From the NCBI GenBank assembly GCA_007844125.1, contig CM017561.1, positions 28,580,693 to 28,644,692 on the forward strand: 64,000 nucleotides of DNA, written 5' to 3'. This document shows, piece after piece, positions 26,063 to 38,712 of the stretch. Each line of letters begins with the position of its first letter. The first letter of the stretch is position 1. Under the pieces are notes generated by a model. It was not told the DNA's origin and made no database searches. It worked only from the letters and a program-made list of their open reading frames with translations. The translations under genes and the position numbers were made by a program. The stretch comes from Sinonovacula constricta. Taxonomy: Eukaryota; Mollusca; Bivalvia; Cardiida; Solecurtidae.

Positions 26063-26515
26063 GACAAGTATTTTTCTTAGCTTAACACTGTGACAGCAGC
26101 ACAATCAGCGAGTCGTATTAATACCGGAAGAGTGTATTATAATTTATTGTCACTTTGTTCTATATCCTAAATGCATTTCTCCAGAAATAAAATTGCATTT
26201 ATATAAAAAATAATATATTTCCTTTAAAAAGACGAATTAGATCAAAACTGATACATAAAATGATTAAGAAAACTCGGAACTAAATAGTTATCCACCCAAA
26301 CGTCGCCTCGGTAAAACGGGTGTTTTCGGCAATTTATAGCAGGTGATTATAGATAGAAAAAAAATACATTCAGCGTAAATTATTAAATTTCCAATATTGT
26401 CTAAGGTTTGTGTTTGCTGTAACGATGGTCGTTTATTTTATCGATAAATATAACATAAACAAGCACTTTGACAATGCCATGAAAATAAGGTCGACTGACA
26501 TCTTACAGCCAAGCA

Positions 26516-27051
<536 letters not shown>

Positions 27052-27197
27052 AAAGAATGGTGCAATTCTGAAGAAATAGTTTAATAACTTTCATTACAAT
27101 TTTATGTTTATCCTTAGCTATCAACATTCTATAAGCAGATGATGATACTTTTTCAAATCCCTGGATTCTTCATTTAGTTGTCTATAAACACACTGAT

Positions 27198-27255
27198 GTA
27201 AAAACCGTCTCCAACTGAAATACTGTTGGTGGGACGATAAACCCAATAAACTGAT
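27198..27255 (+). mobile_element. SINE family A 3' fragment (left arm)
   Basis: ACCGTCTCCAACTGAAATAC followed by GTTGGTGGGACGATAAACCC is the 3' end of family A. The mirrored fragment is at about 37213-37275. Confidence 0.65.
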
Positions 27256-27779
27256 GTGAAAACGTGGCTTGTAAATAGGTTTAAAACAAACTTGTATATA
27301 AAGTTTTTCTTCTAATAAAATACGCCATTTTTATTTGTCAATGTTCAAGTTTTCATAATAATTTGTTTAGTCAAACATTGAAAAATCTATTCGTGCAATT
27401 TTGGCGACAATCGGCCTCTTCGTGAGTTCGTACCTAGAAAAGATAACCTGATTGTGCTAATCATCTTTCCTATCAATTTCGGAACTCGCTTTAAAAACTC
27501 CATTTTTTGTCAGTTATAGGCATATACTTTGGACCTTTCAGTGAATTTAAACTTGCCGCGATAAAACCAGAAGGAACCTGTCTTGTGTGTTAATCATTAG
27601 GGTACTTTACCAAGCTCTAAGGGCCTGGTAGTTCGGAATAGTGGAATTGGTAAAAAATATGTCACCATTGAAACCTGGGAGCCATCAAACCTTATTAAAG
27701 TAGCTCATTTTCTTAAGTGGGCTTGCACTCTTACGTGTACAACGGCACAACAACGCACGCCATTGGGGAACTTTTACCA

Positions 27780-29260
27780 GCCGCCGGTAAAATCGTAGTG
27801 CGTCATTGGGGCATTTATCCTGTACCCAGAGGGCTGGAACCTGTTCTGTAGATTAAGCCCAGAACACAGTTGGAAAATACCAAAATACCAAGCCTGGATA
27901 TACAGAACCGGTTCAAAACGTTTGATAGTTGTGCGTATATTCTCGTGTTGCAAAGTGGACCACGACACACTACAGTGCATCATTAATTAATTATTAATGG
28001 CCCCAGCTGGAAACGGTTGGAACATATCTCAGTTCCCAGCCCGGATCCAGAGTATCGGTTAAAAGAAGTTCCGATTTAGGAACTAATGCAGACCCCGGCT
28101 AAAAACAAAGTACTATATTGGGCAATATTCCTTGCCCCAGGGAGGAGAGTATGGCATGTTGATATTGACCAGCTTGAATCGGTCTTAGATACCAGCCCTG
28201 ACCCACCGGTTCCAAAAATGGCGTAGATGCCCAAATTTGCGTAATTGGGGCACTTTCTTTGGCAAATGAATCTTTTCCTAGTGAAACCTACCACAAAGGT
28301 AGTGCACAGCTAGATCTTTTTAAAACCAATTTCAGTTTTCAGTCCAGGCACAGAATACTGGTTCAAAACTGTTCCAAGTTCGACGTATACGCTCGAGTTA
28401 TAACGTGAATCACGGCATACCAAAGTGTGCCACTTGGAAATTTCGCCTTTCCTCAGAAGGCTGAATCCTGACCCGCTTACATTATCCAGAAGGCACGTGT
28501 TGGAACAAATTTTAGTTCCCAGCCTTGATTCTGAGAATCGGTTTAACACATTGTGGGTTTATGGACTAGGAGTTTCTCAGATCCAGACATAACAAAGTTC
28601 GTCATTATGTACTTTTCCTGGCACCAGCTTGGCTTAAACCTAAACCGGGAACAGTGCCAAGATGAGATCAAGTAGAACCGGTCTCATATTCCTTCCACAG
28701 AACCGGTTCAATCTGGTTCCAAATTGGGCGTATACCCTCGAAAAAACTGGCATAGCAAAGTACCTAAATGGAACACCTTTCCTAGACCCAGAGGGATGCA
28801 GCCTTGCCAACAGGTCGTGTCCTATTGGAACCACCTCAATTTCTAGTCCAGACCTACAGAATCGGTTCTTCCTTGGGCTTATACGCTCGTCGCATAATAC
28901 AGTGCGCCACTGTTACATATTCTTCTAGCACTCAAGGGCTGAAACTTGGACCCGCGGTAGTGCCTAGCTGGAACCGGCTGGAACCGTTCTCATTTCTCAG
29001 CTTGGTCCTTTTGAATTGTTTTAAACCGGTTCCAAAGTCGGCGGGTAACCTCGCCTTATAAAGTGGTCCCCGGCATAGCTAAGACCTTCATTGGAGCATT
29101 TTGTCATATCCATGTCTGCTGGATTCCGGCTGCTGGATCAAGGCCTGGATGTAGGGGGAGGGGGAACCGGTTTTTATGTGGTCTTTTAAGACTAAAAGTC
29201 CGATGGAAACCGATTTTTAATTTGGCGTATAAAGCCGGACAATAATGCAAACCCCGGCAT
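27780..29260. repeat. Old satellite of about 160 bp, nine units (left arm)
   Basis: A degenerate block ACCGGTTCC...GGCGTATAC.CTCG recurs at about 27931, 28066, 28219, 28381, 28550, 28728, 28876, 29038 and 29223, a mean spacing of about 160 bp. Each unit also repeats a CTGGAACCGG-like block and an AGCCTGGATC...GAATCGG-like block. Units are strongly diverged, so the array is old, yet the two palindrome arms hold nearly identical copies, so the duplication is young. Confidence 0.75.
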
Positions 29261-29855
29261 AAGAAAGCGTATAATTGTGGCAAATTGCTACAACAGCTCC
29301 TTCGAAGAAATGGTGGGCCGTAGTGGAAATGTGAATTAAATGACCAAATAGAGCGACCATGAAAATGTATTTGCTTGAAGTACATAAAGACCTGCAATAC
29401 TCATTACATATGGGATAATGGTTCATTAAGAGTCTTACTTTCTTTGTAACGTACAAATTGTCATCTAGTCAATACATTGGAAGAGAAAGTGATTTCAATT
29501 CTAAATTTTCAGTCATCGTATCGCATGTCACATCTGTTACCCCCACACTACCCCACTCATCACAATGTTGGGAAACGTTTCATATTGCGCGTTACGTCAG
29601 GGTGCCCTTGCGACATAATTGTGATGTCGACCCAATTCGCCAGCGTTCATTTCATCGATGTCCTCGCCAAACAGTCACCAAAAGCCTTCACTGGTACTTT
29701 GGATGAACATGACGTACTTACTATTTTGACCTAAATCTATTTGACATAGATGTTCCCATTGTCGATATTTGAAGCGCATTTTAAAATATTTCATTAGAGG
29801 AAAAGTAAATAATTGATATTGTTATCAGATTTAAAACAAGAAGGAGGCACAGAGA

Positions 29856-29856
<1 letters not shown>

Positions 29857-29932
<76 letters not shown>

Positions 29933-29950
29933 AAAGAGAGAGAGAGGCAG
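29857..29950. repeat. GA microsatellite (left arm)
   Basis: GA run with few interruptions; its mirror at 34569-34627 is about 27 bases shorter. Confidence 0.95.
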
Positions 29951-31024
29951 AATGATAGAAGGAAAATAAATGAAAAGGAAAGCAAGATTGGGAAAGAAGT
30001 TTACAAAAGAGAATATTACGATCGGTTTATATCAATGCCATTCATCTGTAATCATAATCATTTAACACTCACATGCTATAACGACAAATGAAAAAGTGTA
30101 AACCAGTTCGGACCACACCGGGTACTTAATCAGAATCCATAGTATGAACCTTTGAATGCAATAATAGAACGACCAATATAAAAGTGAAACCGACACGGGT
30201 ACACATTCCACACTCCTTTCTAAAATGACGCCCCATCATCGTCATTATATAGGTCTAAGTCTGTCCGGCAAGTCTTGTTGTAACTACTTTATAATAAAAA
30301 AACGGTATAAATATAAAACTATGTAAACCTCTTCAAAGGTTTAACACTTCATGAACACAGCTATATACAAAGATATAGAAAATATATATTGTATAACATA
30401 CTTATTGTAAAGAATTGATTCTGTATTGATATCTAATTTTTGCATTTTTGGAATTTGATACTAAGCTACATTGACCTTCACAACGTGTAAAAGAATTTGC
30501 TGATTTGATTTCAAGCACATCTTTGGTGGAAAGATCGTCATTTAATATCGTTTGGCCCTGCTTGTCGTTTACTGCGAAGATTGTCATCTCAATGTTTTCA
30601 AATGTCATGGATTTTGCTAGTTTTCTGTCTGCATTTCATAGCGATGCGGATATAGTATATAGGTATAAGATCCTTCCTTTCTCCTCTTTACCAATCTATA
30701 AAGCTTTGTTCATTTCGGATTAATTTATTACCGCCTCGTTTAATTGCTATGGTTTACAGAACTAGTGGGTTTCTCTCGCGGATGTTATTGAGATCGATGC
30801 CTTGGTATCGAGGCATAGTTCCGAGAACTTCCCGCTTGAAATCTTGGAAACGCATGCGATTTTATAGTCCCCAAATTCACACCTGCCTACGCTTACTAAA
30901 GCTAAATGGTTGCTGGGAACCCCGTTAAGGGTGTTTGACAAGATTTTGATCTGGTCAATATATAACCAATTACATGATGAAGTTGAGGTCCAATGGACAA
31001 GTAGTTCTAGACTGTCTTAAAATT

Positions 31025-31560
31025 AATAATAATATATGACAAAGTCCTATGAGCATTGCAACATATACCAAACTCCGAAAAGGCACAGGTATTTCACATG
31101 CAAGCCAAGCGAAAAGTAAGAACAAATTTGTTTGTTTGTTTATTGGATTTATCGTCCAACTAACAGTTTTTTCAGTTATCTGGAGACGGTGTCCACTTGA
31201 AGCAGATATAGTGCTGCCTTCACTGTGTATAGCATGCCGTGAACACCTGGCATGATACTACACCCAGTCACATTATCCTGACACCGGGCCAACCAGTTGT
31301 GGAACTACCCTTATATTTGCTTGAGCGTTAGCAAGGGAGCTATACCACTACCATTTTTAACGACTTTGGTATGTCGCGTCCCGGGATCGAACCCGCGGCC
31401 TCCCGTACCTTTGCGCTACCATGTCCGGTCAAACATATTTGTGATGAGTCATTTAACGAAAAGACCAAACCCGATAGTTACCGCTTTGGAACGGTCAGTC
31501 GGCATTATGGACCGACTGGGGTTAAGACCATCTTATGAGTTTTCAATTGATTTGCTCATG
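31025..31560 (+). repeat. Dispersed repeat R1 split by a SINE (left arm)
   Basis: R1 blocks CAAAGTCCTATGAGCATTGC, ACATGCAAGCCAAGCG, AAAAGTAAGAACAAA and then, beyond the SINE, TGATGAGTCATTTAACGAAA and ACGGTCAGTCGGCATTATGG. Three other R1 copies in the window are uninterrupted, fixing this as the insertion site. Confidence 0.8.
31110..31435 (-). mobile_element. SINE family A inside R1 (left arm)
   Basis: Same element as 33062-33385 but with about 19 bases missing from the A-box part of the head (CCCGTACC joins TTTGCGCTACC). It is flanked by CAAATTTG and CATATTTG, a plausible target duplication. Confidence 0.88.
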
Positions 31561-32000
31561 GTCACGCCACTGGTTAGAGCAATCCGGAGCTCGGACTAGC
31601 GTCTATACATTCACCGGCGAAAGCGGCCTCAAAGCCATACCTGATGTTATCGACTGACCCTGACCTGGTTTCTGCAATAAAATTATTACTAGAATACAAT
31701 GGGTGTATTGTCCATACGCTCTGCCGTCTAACAACATAGTTTATATATCGTAAACTGACTCTAAGCGACACATATTTGTTATTTACTGGCTTTAAAGAGT
31801 TCTCGGTCCCTACATTATATCTATGGTCCAGTATAAAACCTAGATTGTACACCTCCTTAATCACGAAAACTTGAACATGACCAATCTTTACATCACGGTG
31901 AGCAAGAACGAAATCAAAAAGACTTATGTACTACTTATTAGATCTGTATGAAAAATATGTATTAGAATACAATGTTTTCATGCTACCAAATAGTTACGCA

Positions 32001-32492
32001 TGTCACATCTGTTACCCCCACACTACCCCATACTTTCATGCCTGTCGTATCCAATGGCCTCCATGTTACGTGCTTTTTCGTATGCATGTTACCCGCCCCA
32101 AATCGCCCACCCCTGATTTTGGAATGCTTTATGTTTTTAGTCGCCAGTTGGAACATCAAACTCCCGAGAGAGCCGCAGTTGTTGTAAAAGGATTACAGGG
32201 ATGATCTCTTGAAGAGTAATCTCTATCTCCTCTAGTAGCAACTTAGTTGTGTGGTACAATGGAATGTATTAACGAGACTTAAGACTTAACGAGCTGCGCT
32301 TGGAGACCATAAATGTACTCTTCTTCGAACGAAACCCCACAGCCCGCAGTTGAGGTGGTTTGGCCAGAAATGCATCAGTTTCTCTTTTCCGTCCTAAACT
32401 GTCAGTTGTTCTTGACATTATAACACAAACACATTATTTCATTTTACTTTAGTACATTGCTCAATGCTTTATAACAAAAGGCTTTTAAGAAT
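32001..32492. other. Spacer of the giant inverted duplication
   Basis: Sequence not shared with the opposite arm. It starts with a stretch (CATGTCACATCTGTTACCCC onward, about 33 bp) that also occurs inside the arms at 29523 and mirrored near 34950. From about 32030 it is homologous in the same order to 55680-55990 (CGAGAG..CGC, TCTCTATCTCCTCTAGT, GTACAATGGAATGTA). No gene is seen. Confidence 0.8.
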
Positions 32493-33061
32493 TGCGTAAC
32501 TATTTGGTAGCATGAAAACATTGTATTCTAATACATATTTTTCATACAGATCTAATAAGTAGTACATAAGTCTTTTTGATTTCGTTCTTGCTCACCGTGA
32601 TGTAAAGATTGGTCATGTTCAAGTTTTCGTGATTAAGGAGGTGTACAATCTAGGTTTTATACTGGACCATAGATATAATGTAGGGACCGAGAACTCTTTA
32701 AAGCCAGTAAATAACAAATATGTGTCGTTTAGAGTCAGTCTACGATATATAAACTATGTTGTTAGACGACAGAGCGTATGGACAATACACCCATTGTATT
32801 CTAGTAATAATTTTATTGCAGAAACCAGGTCAGGGTCAGTCGATAACATCAGGTATGGCTTTGAGGCCGCTTTCGCCGGTGAATGTATAGACGCTAGTCC
32901 GAGCTCCGGATTGCTCTAACCAGTGGCGTGACCATGAGCAAATCAATTGAAAACTCATAAGATGGTCTTAACCCCAGTCGGTCCATAATGCCGACTGACC
33001 GTTCCAAAGCGGTAACTATCGGGTTTGGTCTTTTCGTTAAATGACTCATCACAAATTTGTT

Positions 33062-33385
33062 TGACCGGACATGGTAGCGCAATCGGTAGAGCGTCGGCTT
33101 CAGGTACGGGAGGCCGCGGGTTCGATCCCGGGCCGCGACATACCAAAGTCGTTAAAAATGGTAGTGGTATAGCTCCCTTGCTAACGCTCAAGCAAATATA
33201 AGGGTAGTTCCACAACTGGTTGGCCCGGTGTCAGGATAATGTGACTGGGTGTAGTATCATGCCAGGTGTTCACGGCATGCTATACACAGTGAAGGCAGCA
33301 CTATATCTGCTTCAAGTGGACACCGTCTCCAGATAACTGAAAAAACTGTTAGTTGGACGATAAATCCAATAAACAAACAAACAAA
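33062..33385 (+). mobile_element. SINE family A, complete copy (right arm)
   Basis: A tRNA-derived head has an A box (TAGCGCAATCGGTAGAGCG at about 33075-33093) and a perfect B box (GGTTCGATCCC at about 33119-33129). The body has GTTAAAAATGGTAGTGGTAT, GGTTGGCCCGGTGTCAGGAT and CAAGTGGACACCGTCTCCAG, and the tail is CCAATAAACAAACAAACAAA. Head, conserved middle and short-repeat tail define a SINE. The layout is like molluscan tRNA-headed SINEs such as RUDI, but identity with that family is not shown. Confidence 0.9.
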
Positions 33386-34568
33386 TTTGTTCTTACTTTT
33401 CGCTTGGCTTGCATGTGAAATACCTGTGCCTTTTCGGAGTTTGGTATATGTTGCAATGCTCATAGGACTTTGTCATATATTATTATTAATTTTAAGACAG
33501 TCTAGAACTACTTGTCCATTGGACCTCAACTTCATCATGTAATTGGTTATATATTGACCAGATCAAAATCTTGTCAAACACCCTTAACGGGGTTCCCAGC
33601 AACCATTTAGCTTTAGTAAGCGTAGGCAGGTGTGAATTTGGGGACTATAAAATCGCATGCGTTTCCAAGATTTCAAGCGGGAAGTTCTCGGAACTATGCC
33701 TCGATACCAAGGCATCGATCTCAATAACATCCGCGAGAGAAACCCACTAGTTCTGTAAACCATAGCAATTAAACGAGGCGGTAATAAATTTATCCGAAAT
33801 GAACAAAGCTTTATAGATTGGTAAAGAGGAGAAAGGAAGGATCTTATACCTATATACTATAGCCGCATCGCTATGAAATGCAGACAGAAAACTAGCAAAA
33901 GCCATGACATTCGAAAACATTGAGATGACAATCTTCGCAGTAAACGACGAGCAGGGCCAAACGATATTAAATGACGATCTTTCCACCAAAGATGTGCTTG
34001 AAATCAAATCAGCAAATTCTTTTACACGTTGTGAAGGTCAATGTAGCTTAGTATCAAATTCCAAAAATGCAAAAATTAGATATCAATACAGAATCAATTC
34101 TTTACAATAAGTATGTTATACAATATATATTTTCTATATCTTTGTATATAGCTGTGTTCATGAAGTGTTAAACCTTTGAAGAGGTTTACATAGTTTTATA
34201 TTTATACCGTTTTTTTATTATAAAGTAGTTACAACAAGACTTGTCGGACAGACTTAGACCTATATAATGACGATGATGGGGCGTCATTTTAGAAAGGAGT
34301 GTGGAATGTGTACCCGTGTCGGTTTCACTTTTATATTGGTCGTTCTATTATTGCATTCAAAGGTTCATACTATGGATTCTGATTAAGTACCCGGTGTGGT
34401 CCGAACTGGTTTACACTTTTTCATTTGTCGTTATAGCATGCGAGTGTTAAATGATTATGATTACAGATGAATGGCATTGATATAAACCGATCGTAATATT
34501 CTCTTTTGTAAACTTCTTTCCCAATCTTGCTTTCCTTTTCATTTATTTTCCTTCTATCATTCTGCCAC

Positions 34569-34586
34569 TCTCTCTCTCTTTTGTCT

Positions 34587-34627
<41 letters not shown>
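34569..34627. repeat. CT microsatellite (right arm)
   Basis: Mirror of the GA run at 29857-29950, shorter. Confidence 0.9.
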
Positions 34628-34629
<2 letters not shown>

Positions 34630-35249
34630 TCTATGTGCCTCCTTCTTGTTTTAAATCTGATAACAATATCAATTATTTACTTTTCCTCTAATGAAATATT
34701 TTAAAATGTGCTTCAAATATCGACAATGGGAACATCTATGTCAAATAGATTTAGGTCAAAATAGTAAGTACGTCATGTTCATCCAAAGTACCAGTGAAGG
34801 CTTTTGGTGACTGTTTGGCGAGGACATCGATGAAATGAACGCTGGCGAATTGGGTCGACATCACAATTATGTCGCAAGGGCACCCTGACGTAACGCGCAA
34901 TATGAAACGTTTCCCAACATTGTGATGAGTGGGGTAGTGTGGGGGTAACAGATGTGACATGCGATACGATGACTGAAAATTTAGAATTGAAATCAATTTC
35001 TCTTCCAATGTATTGTCTAGATGTCAATTTGTACGTTACAAAGAAAGTAAGACTCTTAATGAACCATTATCCCATATGTAATGAGTATTGCAGGTCTATA
35101 TGTACTTCAAGTAAATACATTTTCATGGTCGCCCTATTTGGTCATTTAATTCACATTTCCACTACGGCCCACCATTTCTTCGAACGAGCTGTTGTAGCAA
35201 TTTGCCACAATTATACGCTTTCTTATGCCGGGGTTTGCATTATTGTCCG

Positions 35250-36720
35250 GCTTTATACGCCAAATTAAAAATCGGTTTCCATCGGACTTTTAGTCTTAAA
35301 AGACCACATAAAAACCGGTTCCCCCTCCCCCTACATTCAGGCCGGGATCCAGCAGCCGGGATCCAGCAGGCTGGATATGACAAAATGCTCCAATGAAGGT
35401 CTTAGCTATGCCGGGGACCACTTTATAAGGCGAGGTTACCCGCCGACTTTGGAACCGGTTTAAAACAATTCAGAAGGACCAAGCTGAGAAATGAGAACGG
35501 TTCCAGCCGGTTCCAGCTAGGCACTACCGCGGGTCCAAGTTTCAGCCCTTGAGTGCTAGAAGAATATGTAACAGTGGCGCACTGTATTATGCGACGAGCG
35601 TATAAGCCCAAGGAAGAACCGATTCTGTAGGTCTGGACTAGAAATTGAGGTGGTTCCAATAGGACACGACCTGTTGGCAAGGCTGCATCCCTCTGGGTCT
35701 AGGAAAGGTGTTCCATTTACGTACTTTGCTATGCCAGTTTTTTCGAGGGTATACGCCCAATTTGGAACCAGAGTGAACCGGTTCTGTGGAAGGAATATGA
35801 GACCGGTTGAATATGATCTCATCTTGGCACTGTTCCCGGTTTAGTTTTAAGCCAAGCTGGTGCCAGGAAAAGTACATAATGACGAACTTTGTTATGTCTG
35901 GATCTGAGAAACTCCTAGTCCATAAACCCACAATGTGTTAAACCGATTCTCAGAATCAAGGCTGGGAACTAAAATTTGTTCCAACACGTGCCCTCTGGAT
36001 AATGTTAGCGGGACAGGATTCAGCCTTCTGTGGAAAGGCGAAACTTCCAAGTGGCACACTTTGGTATGCCGTGATTCACGTTATAACGCGAGCGTATACG
36101 TCGAACTTGGAACAGTTTTGAACCAGTATTTTGTGCCTGGACTGAAAACTGAAATCGGTTTCAAAAAGATCTAGCTGTGCACTACCTTTGGGGTAGGTTT
36201 CACTAGGAAAAGATTCATTTGCCAAAGAAAGTGCCCCAATTACGCAAATTTGGGCATCTACGCCATTTTTGGAACCGGTGGGTCAGGGCTGGTATCTAAG
36301 ACCGATTCAAGCTGGCCAATATCAACATGCCAGACTCTCCTCCCTGGGGCAAGAAATATTGCCTAATATAGTACTTTGTTTTTAGCCGGGGTCTGCATTA
36401 GCTCCTAAATCGGAACTTCTTTTAACCGATACTCTGGATCCGGGGTGGAAACTGAGATATGTTCCAACCGTTTCCAGCTGGGGCCATTAATAATTAATTA
36501 ATGATGCACTGTAGTGTGTCGTCGTGGTCCACTTTGCAACATGAGAATATACGCACAACTATGAAACGTTTTGAACCGGTTCTGTATATCCAGGCTTGGT
36601 ATTTTGGTATGTTCCAACTGTGTTCTGGGCTTAATCTACAGAACAGGTTCCAGCCCTCTGGGTACAAGATAAATGCCCCAATGACGCAATACGCTTTTAC
36701 CGGCGGCTGGTAAAAGTTCC
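35250..36720. repeat. Old satellite of about 160 bp (right arm)
   Basis: Mirror of 27780-29260 with the same unit order and only scattered differences, including a duplicated GGGATCCAGCAG near 35345-35365 that the left arm lacks. Confidence 0.75.
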
Positions 36721-37419
36721 CCAATGGCATGCGTTGTTGTGCCGTTGTACACGTAAGAGTGCAAGCCCACTTAAGAAAATAAGCTACTTTAATCCGGTTT
36801 GATGGCTCCCAGGTTACAATGGTGACATATTGTTACCAATTCCACTATTCCGAATTACCAGGCCTTTAGAGCTTGGTAAAGTACCCTAATGATTAACACA
36901 CAAGACAGGTTCCTTCTGGTCTTATCATGGCAAGTTTAAATTCACTGAAAGGTCCAAAATATATGCCTATAACTGTAAAGCGAGTTCCGAAATTGATAGG
37001 AAAGATGATTAGCACAATAAGGTTATCTTTTCTAGGTACGAACTCACGAAGAGGCCGATTGTCGCCAAAATTGCACAAATAGATTTTTCAATGTTTGACC
37101 AAACAAATTATTATGAAAACTTGAACATTGACAAAAAAATGGCATATTTTATTAGAAGAAAAACTGTATATACAAGTTTGTTTTCAACATATTTACAAGC
37201 CAAGTTTTTACATCAGTTTATTGGGTTTATCGTCCCACCAACAGTATTTCAGTTATCTGGAGACGGTTTTTACATCAGTGTGTTTATTGACAACTAAATG
37301 AAGAATCCAGGGATTTGAAAAAGTATCATCATCTGCTTATAGAATGTTGATAGCTAAGGATAAAAATAAAATTGTAATGAAAGTTATTTAACTATTTATT
37401 CAGAATTGCACCATTCTTT

Positions 37420-37867
37420 TTATTTTTCGATCATATCATGATCACCATCATTGAGTTTTTCAAGCATTTTAATGAACTTCATGTGTTGCGCTGTAGCACT
37501 TAGTGTTGTATAGAAATTCTTAGTAAACCACTGTATTTCTTTTCGAGATAGGTAAAATCTATGATCAGGCATTTGCAAAGGGCCAAAATGCAACATGTCC
37601 GGACGCATACTGTCTTTAAACGGATAATCGATACTATACAGACCGGCATATGTTCTGTCCTTTTAAATCAATTTAAATAATGAAGTTTACATTAAAAATA
37701 TGGAGTAATATATTCAATAATAAAATCTTCAAATTGAACTTATATATATATATATACAACCTGCTATGTTTTGTTACTGTTGTTGTTAATTGCTTAAAAG
37801 TCATAAAGCCTATGTCGGAATTAAAACCACGAGGACCGCCATCTTTGATCACGTGACTGTCTGCCAT
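37420..37867 (-). CDS. Small two-exon gene of unknown function (intact copy)
   Basis: Exon 1 runs 37867-37761 from an ATG (MADSHVIKDGGPRGFNSDIG...) to AGCAG|GTTGTA, phase 2. Exon 2 runs from an acceptor AAAGGACAG|A at 37654 to a TAA at 37420-37422. Joined, they keep frame over 113 codons. Exon 2 reads TYAGLYSIDYPFKD, then HFGPLQMPDHRFYLSRKEIQ and ends in KMLEKLNDGDHDMIEK. No signal peptide or membrane segment is seen; the C-terminus is charged and probably helical. The 106-bp intron contains a short TA run. Support for coding comes from the open frame here against a frameshift plus nonsense codon in the left-arm copy. I do not recognise the family. The donor is weak, and a retained-intron reading would end early, so exon 2's frame is the firmer part. 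Confidence 0.6.
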
Positions 37868-38464
37868 TGCTTGGCTGTCAGATGTCAGTCGACCTTATTT
37901 TCATGGCATTATCAAAGTGATTGTTTATGTTATATTTATCGATAAAATAAACGACCAACGTTACAGCAAACACAAACCTTAGACTTATAAGTATTGCAAA
38001 TTTAATAATTTACGCTGAATGTATTTTTTCTATCTATAATCACCTGCTATAAATTGCCGAAAACACCCGTTTTATCGAGGCGACGTTTGGGTGGATAACT
38101 ATTTAGTTCCGAGTTTTCTGAATCATTTTATGTATCAGTTTCGATCTAATTCATCTTTTTAAAGGACATATATTATTTTTTTTATATAAATACAGTTTTA
38201 TTTCTGGAGGAATGTATTTAGGATATAGAACAAAGTGACAATAAATTATAATACACTCTTCCGGTATTAATACGACTCGCTGATTGTGCTGCTGTCACAG
38301 TGTTAAGCTAAGTAAGAAAAATACATAACTTAATGCAAATTAACTCTTTCAGTAATGTCATACTACCCAGGTCAATAATAGACTTTCTCCTATATAAAAT
38401 GTTTTCATATCTATCCTGATGATTAAAATTTAATTTGACACAAACAAATATATCCACATTGTTT

Positions 38465-38712
38465 ATTTGTTAATTGTTTTGCCATACCAACAGAATTGCA
38501 GTTATCTGGAGTCGGTGCCCACTTGAAGCACTTATAGTAGTGCCTTTATTGTGTATAGCATGCATTGATCACCTAGGTAAATTTTCTGACACTTATCGAG
38601 CCAGTCGTGGAACTATCTTTATATTTGCTTAAGTGTTAGCAAGGGAGCTATACAACTACCAGTTCAACGATTTTGGTATGTCGTGACCCGATATCGAACC
38701 CGGGGCCTAATG
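38465..38712 (-). mobile_element. SINE family A copy
   Basis: Just outside the palindrome. It has GTTATCTGGAGTCGGTGCCC, CTTGAAGCACTTATAGTAG, CAGTCGTGGAACTATC and a head remnant ATCGAACCCGGGGCC. It is diverged and its A box is lost. Confidence 0.78.

Larger units (their letters stand above)
32493..38323 (-). repeat. Giant inverted duplication, right arm (5.8 kb)
   Basis: Mirror of 26068-32000. This arm keeps the better-preserved sequence: the small gene is open, the SINE head is complete and the TA run is short. The outer end (AAGTAAGAAAAATAC near 38323) leads into unrelated DNA. The 68-codon frame is at 33904-34110 (+) and the 96-codon frame at 32629-32919 (+). Confidence 0.97.

Noticed and set aside
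29813..30091. Arg/Glu-rich 92-codon frame
   Set aside because: It is the GA microsatellite with short flanks.
33062..33140. tRNA gene with good A and B boxes
   Set aside because: The cloverleaf is not complete and the segment is the head of a repeated SINE with several copies.
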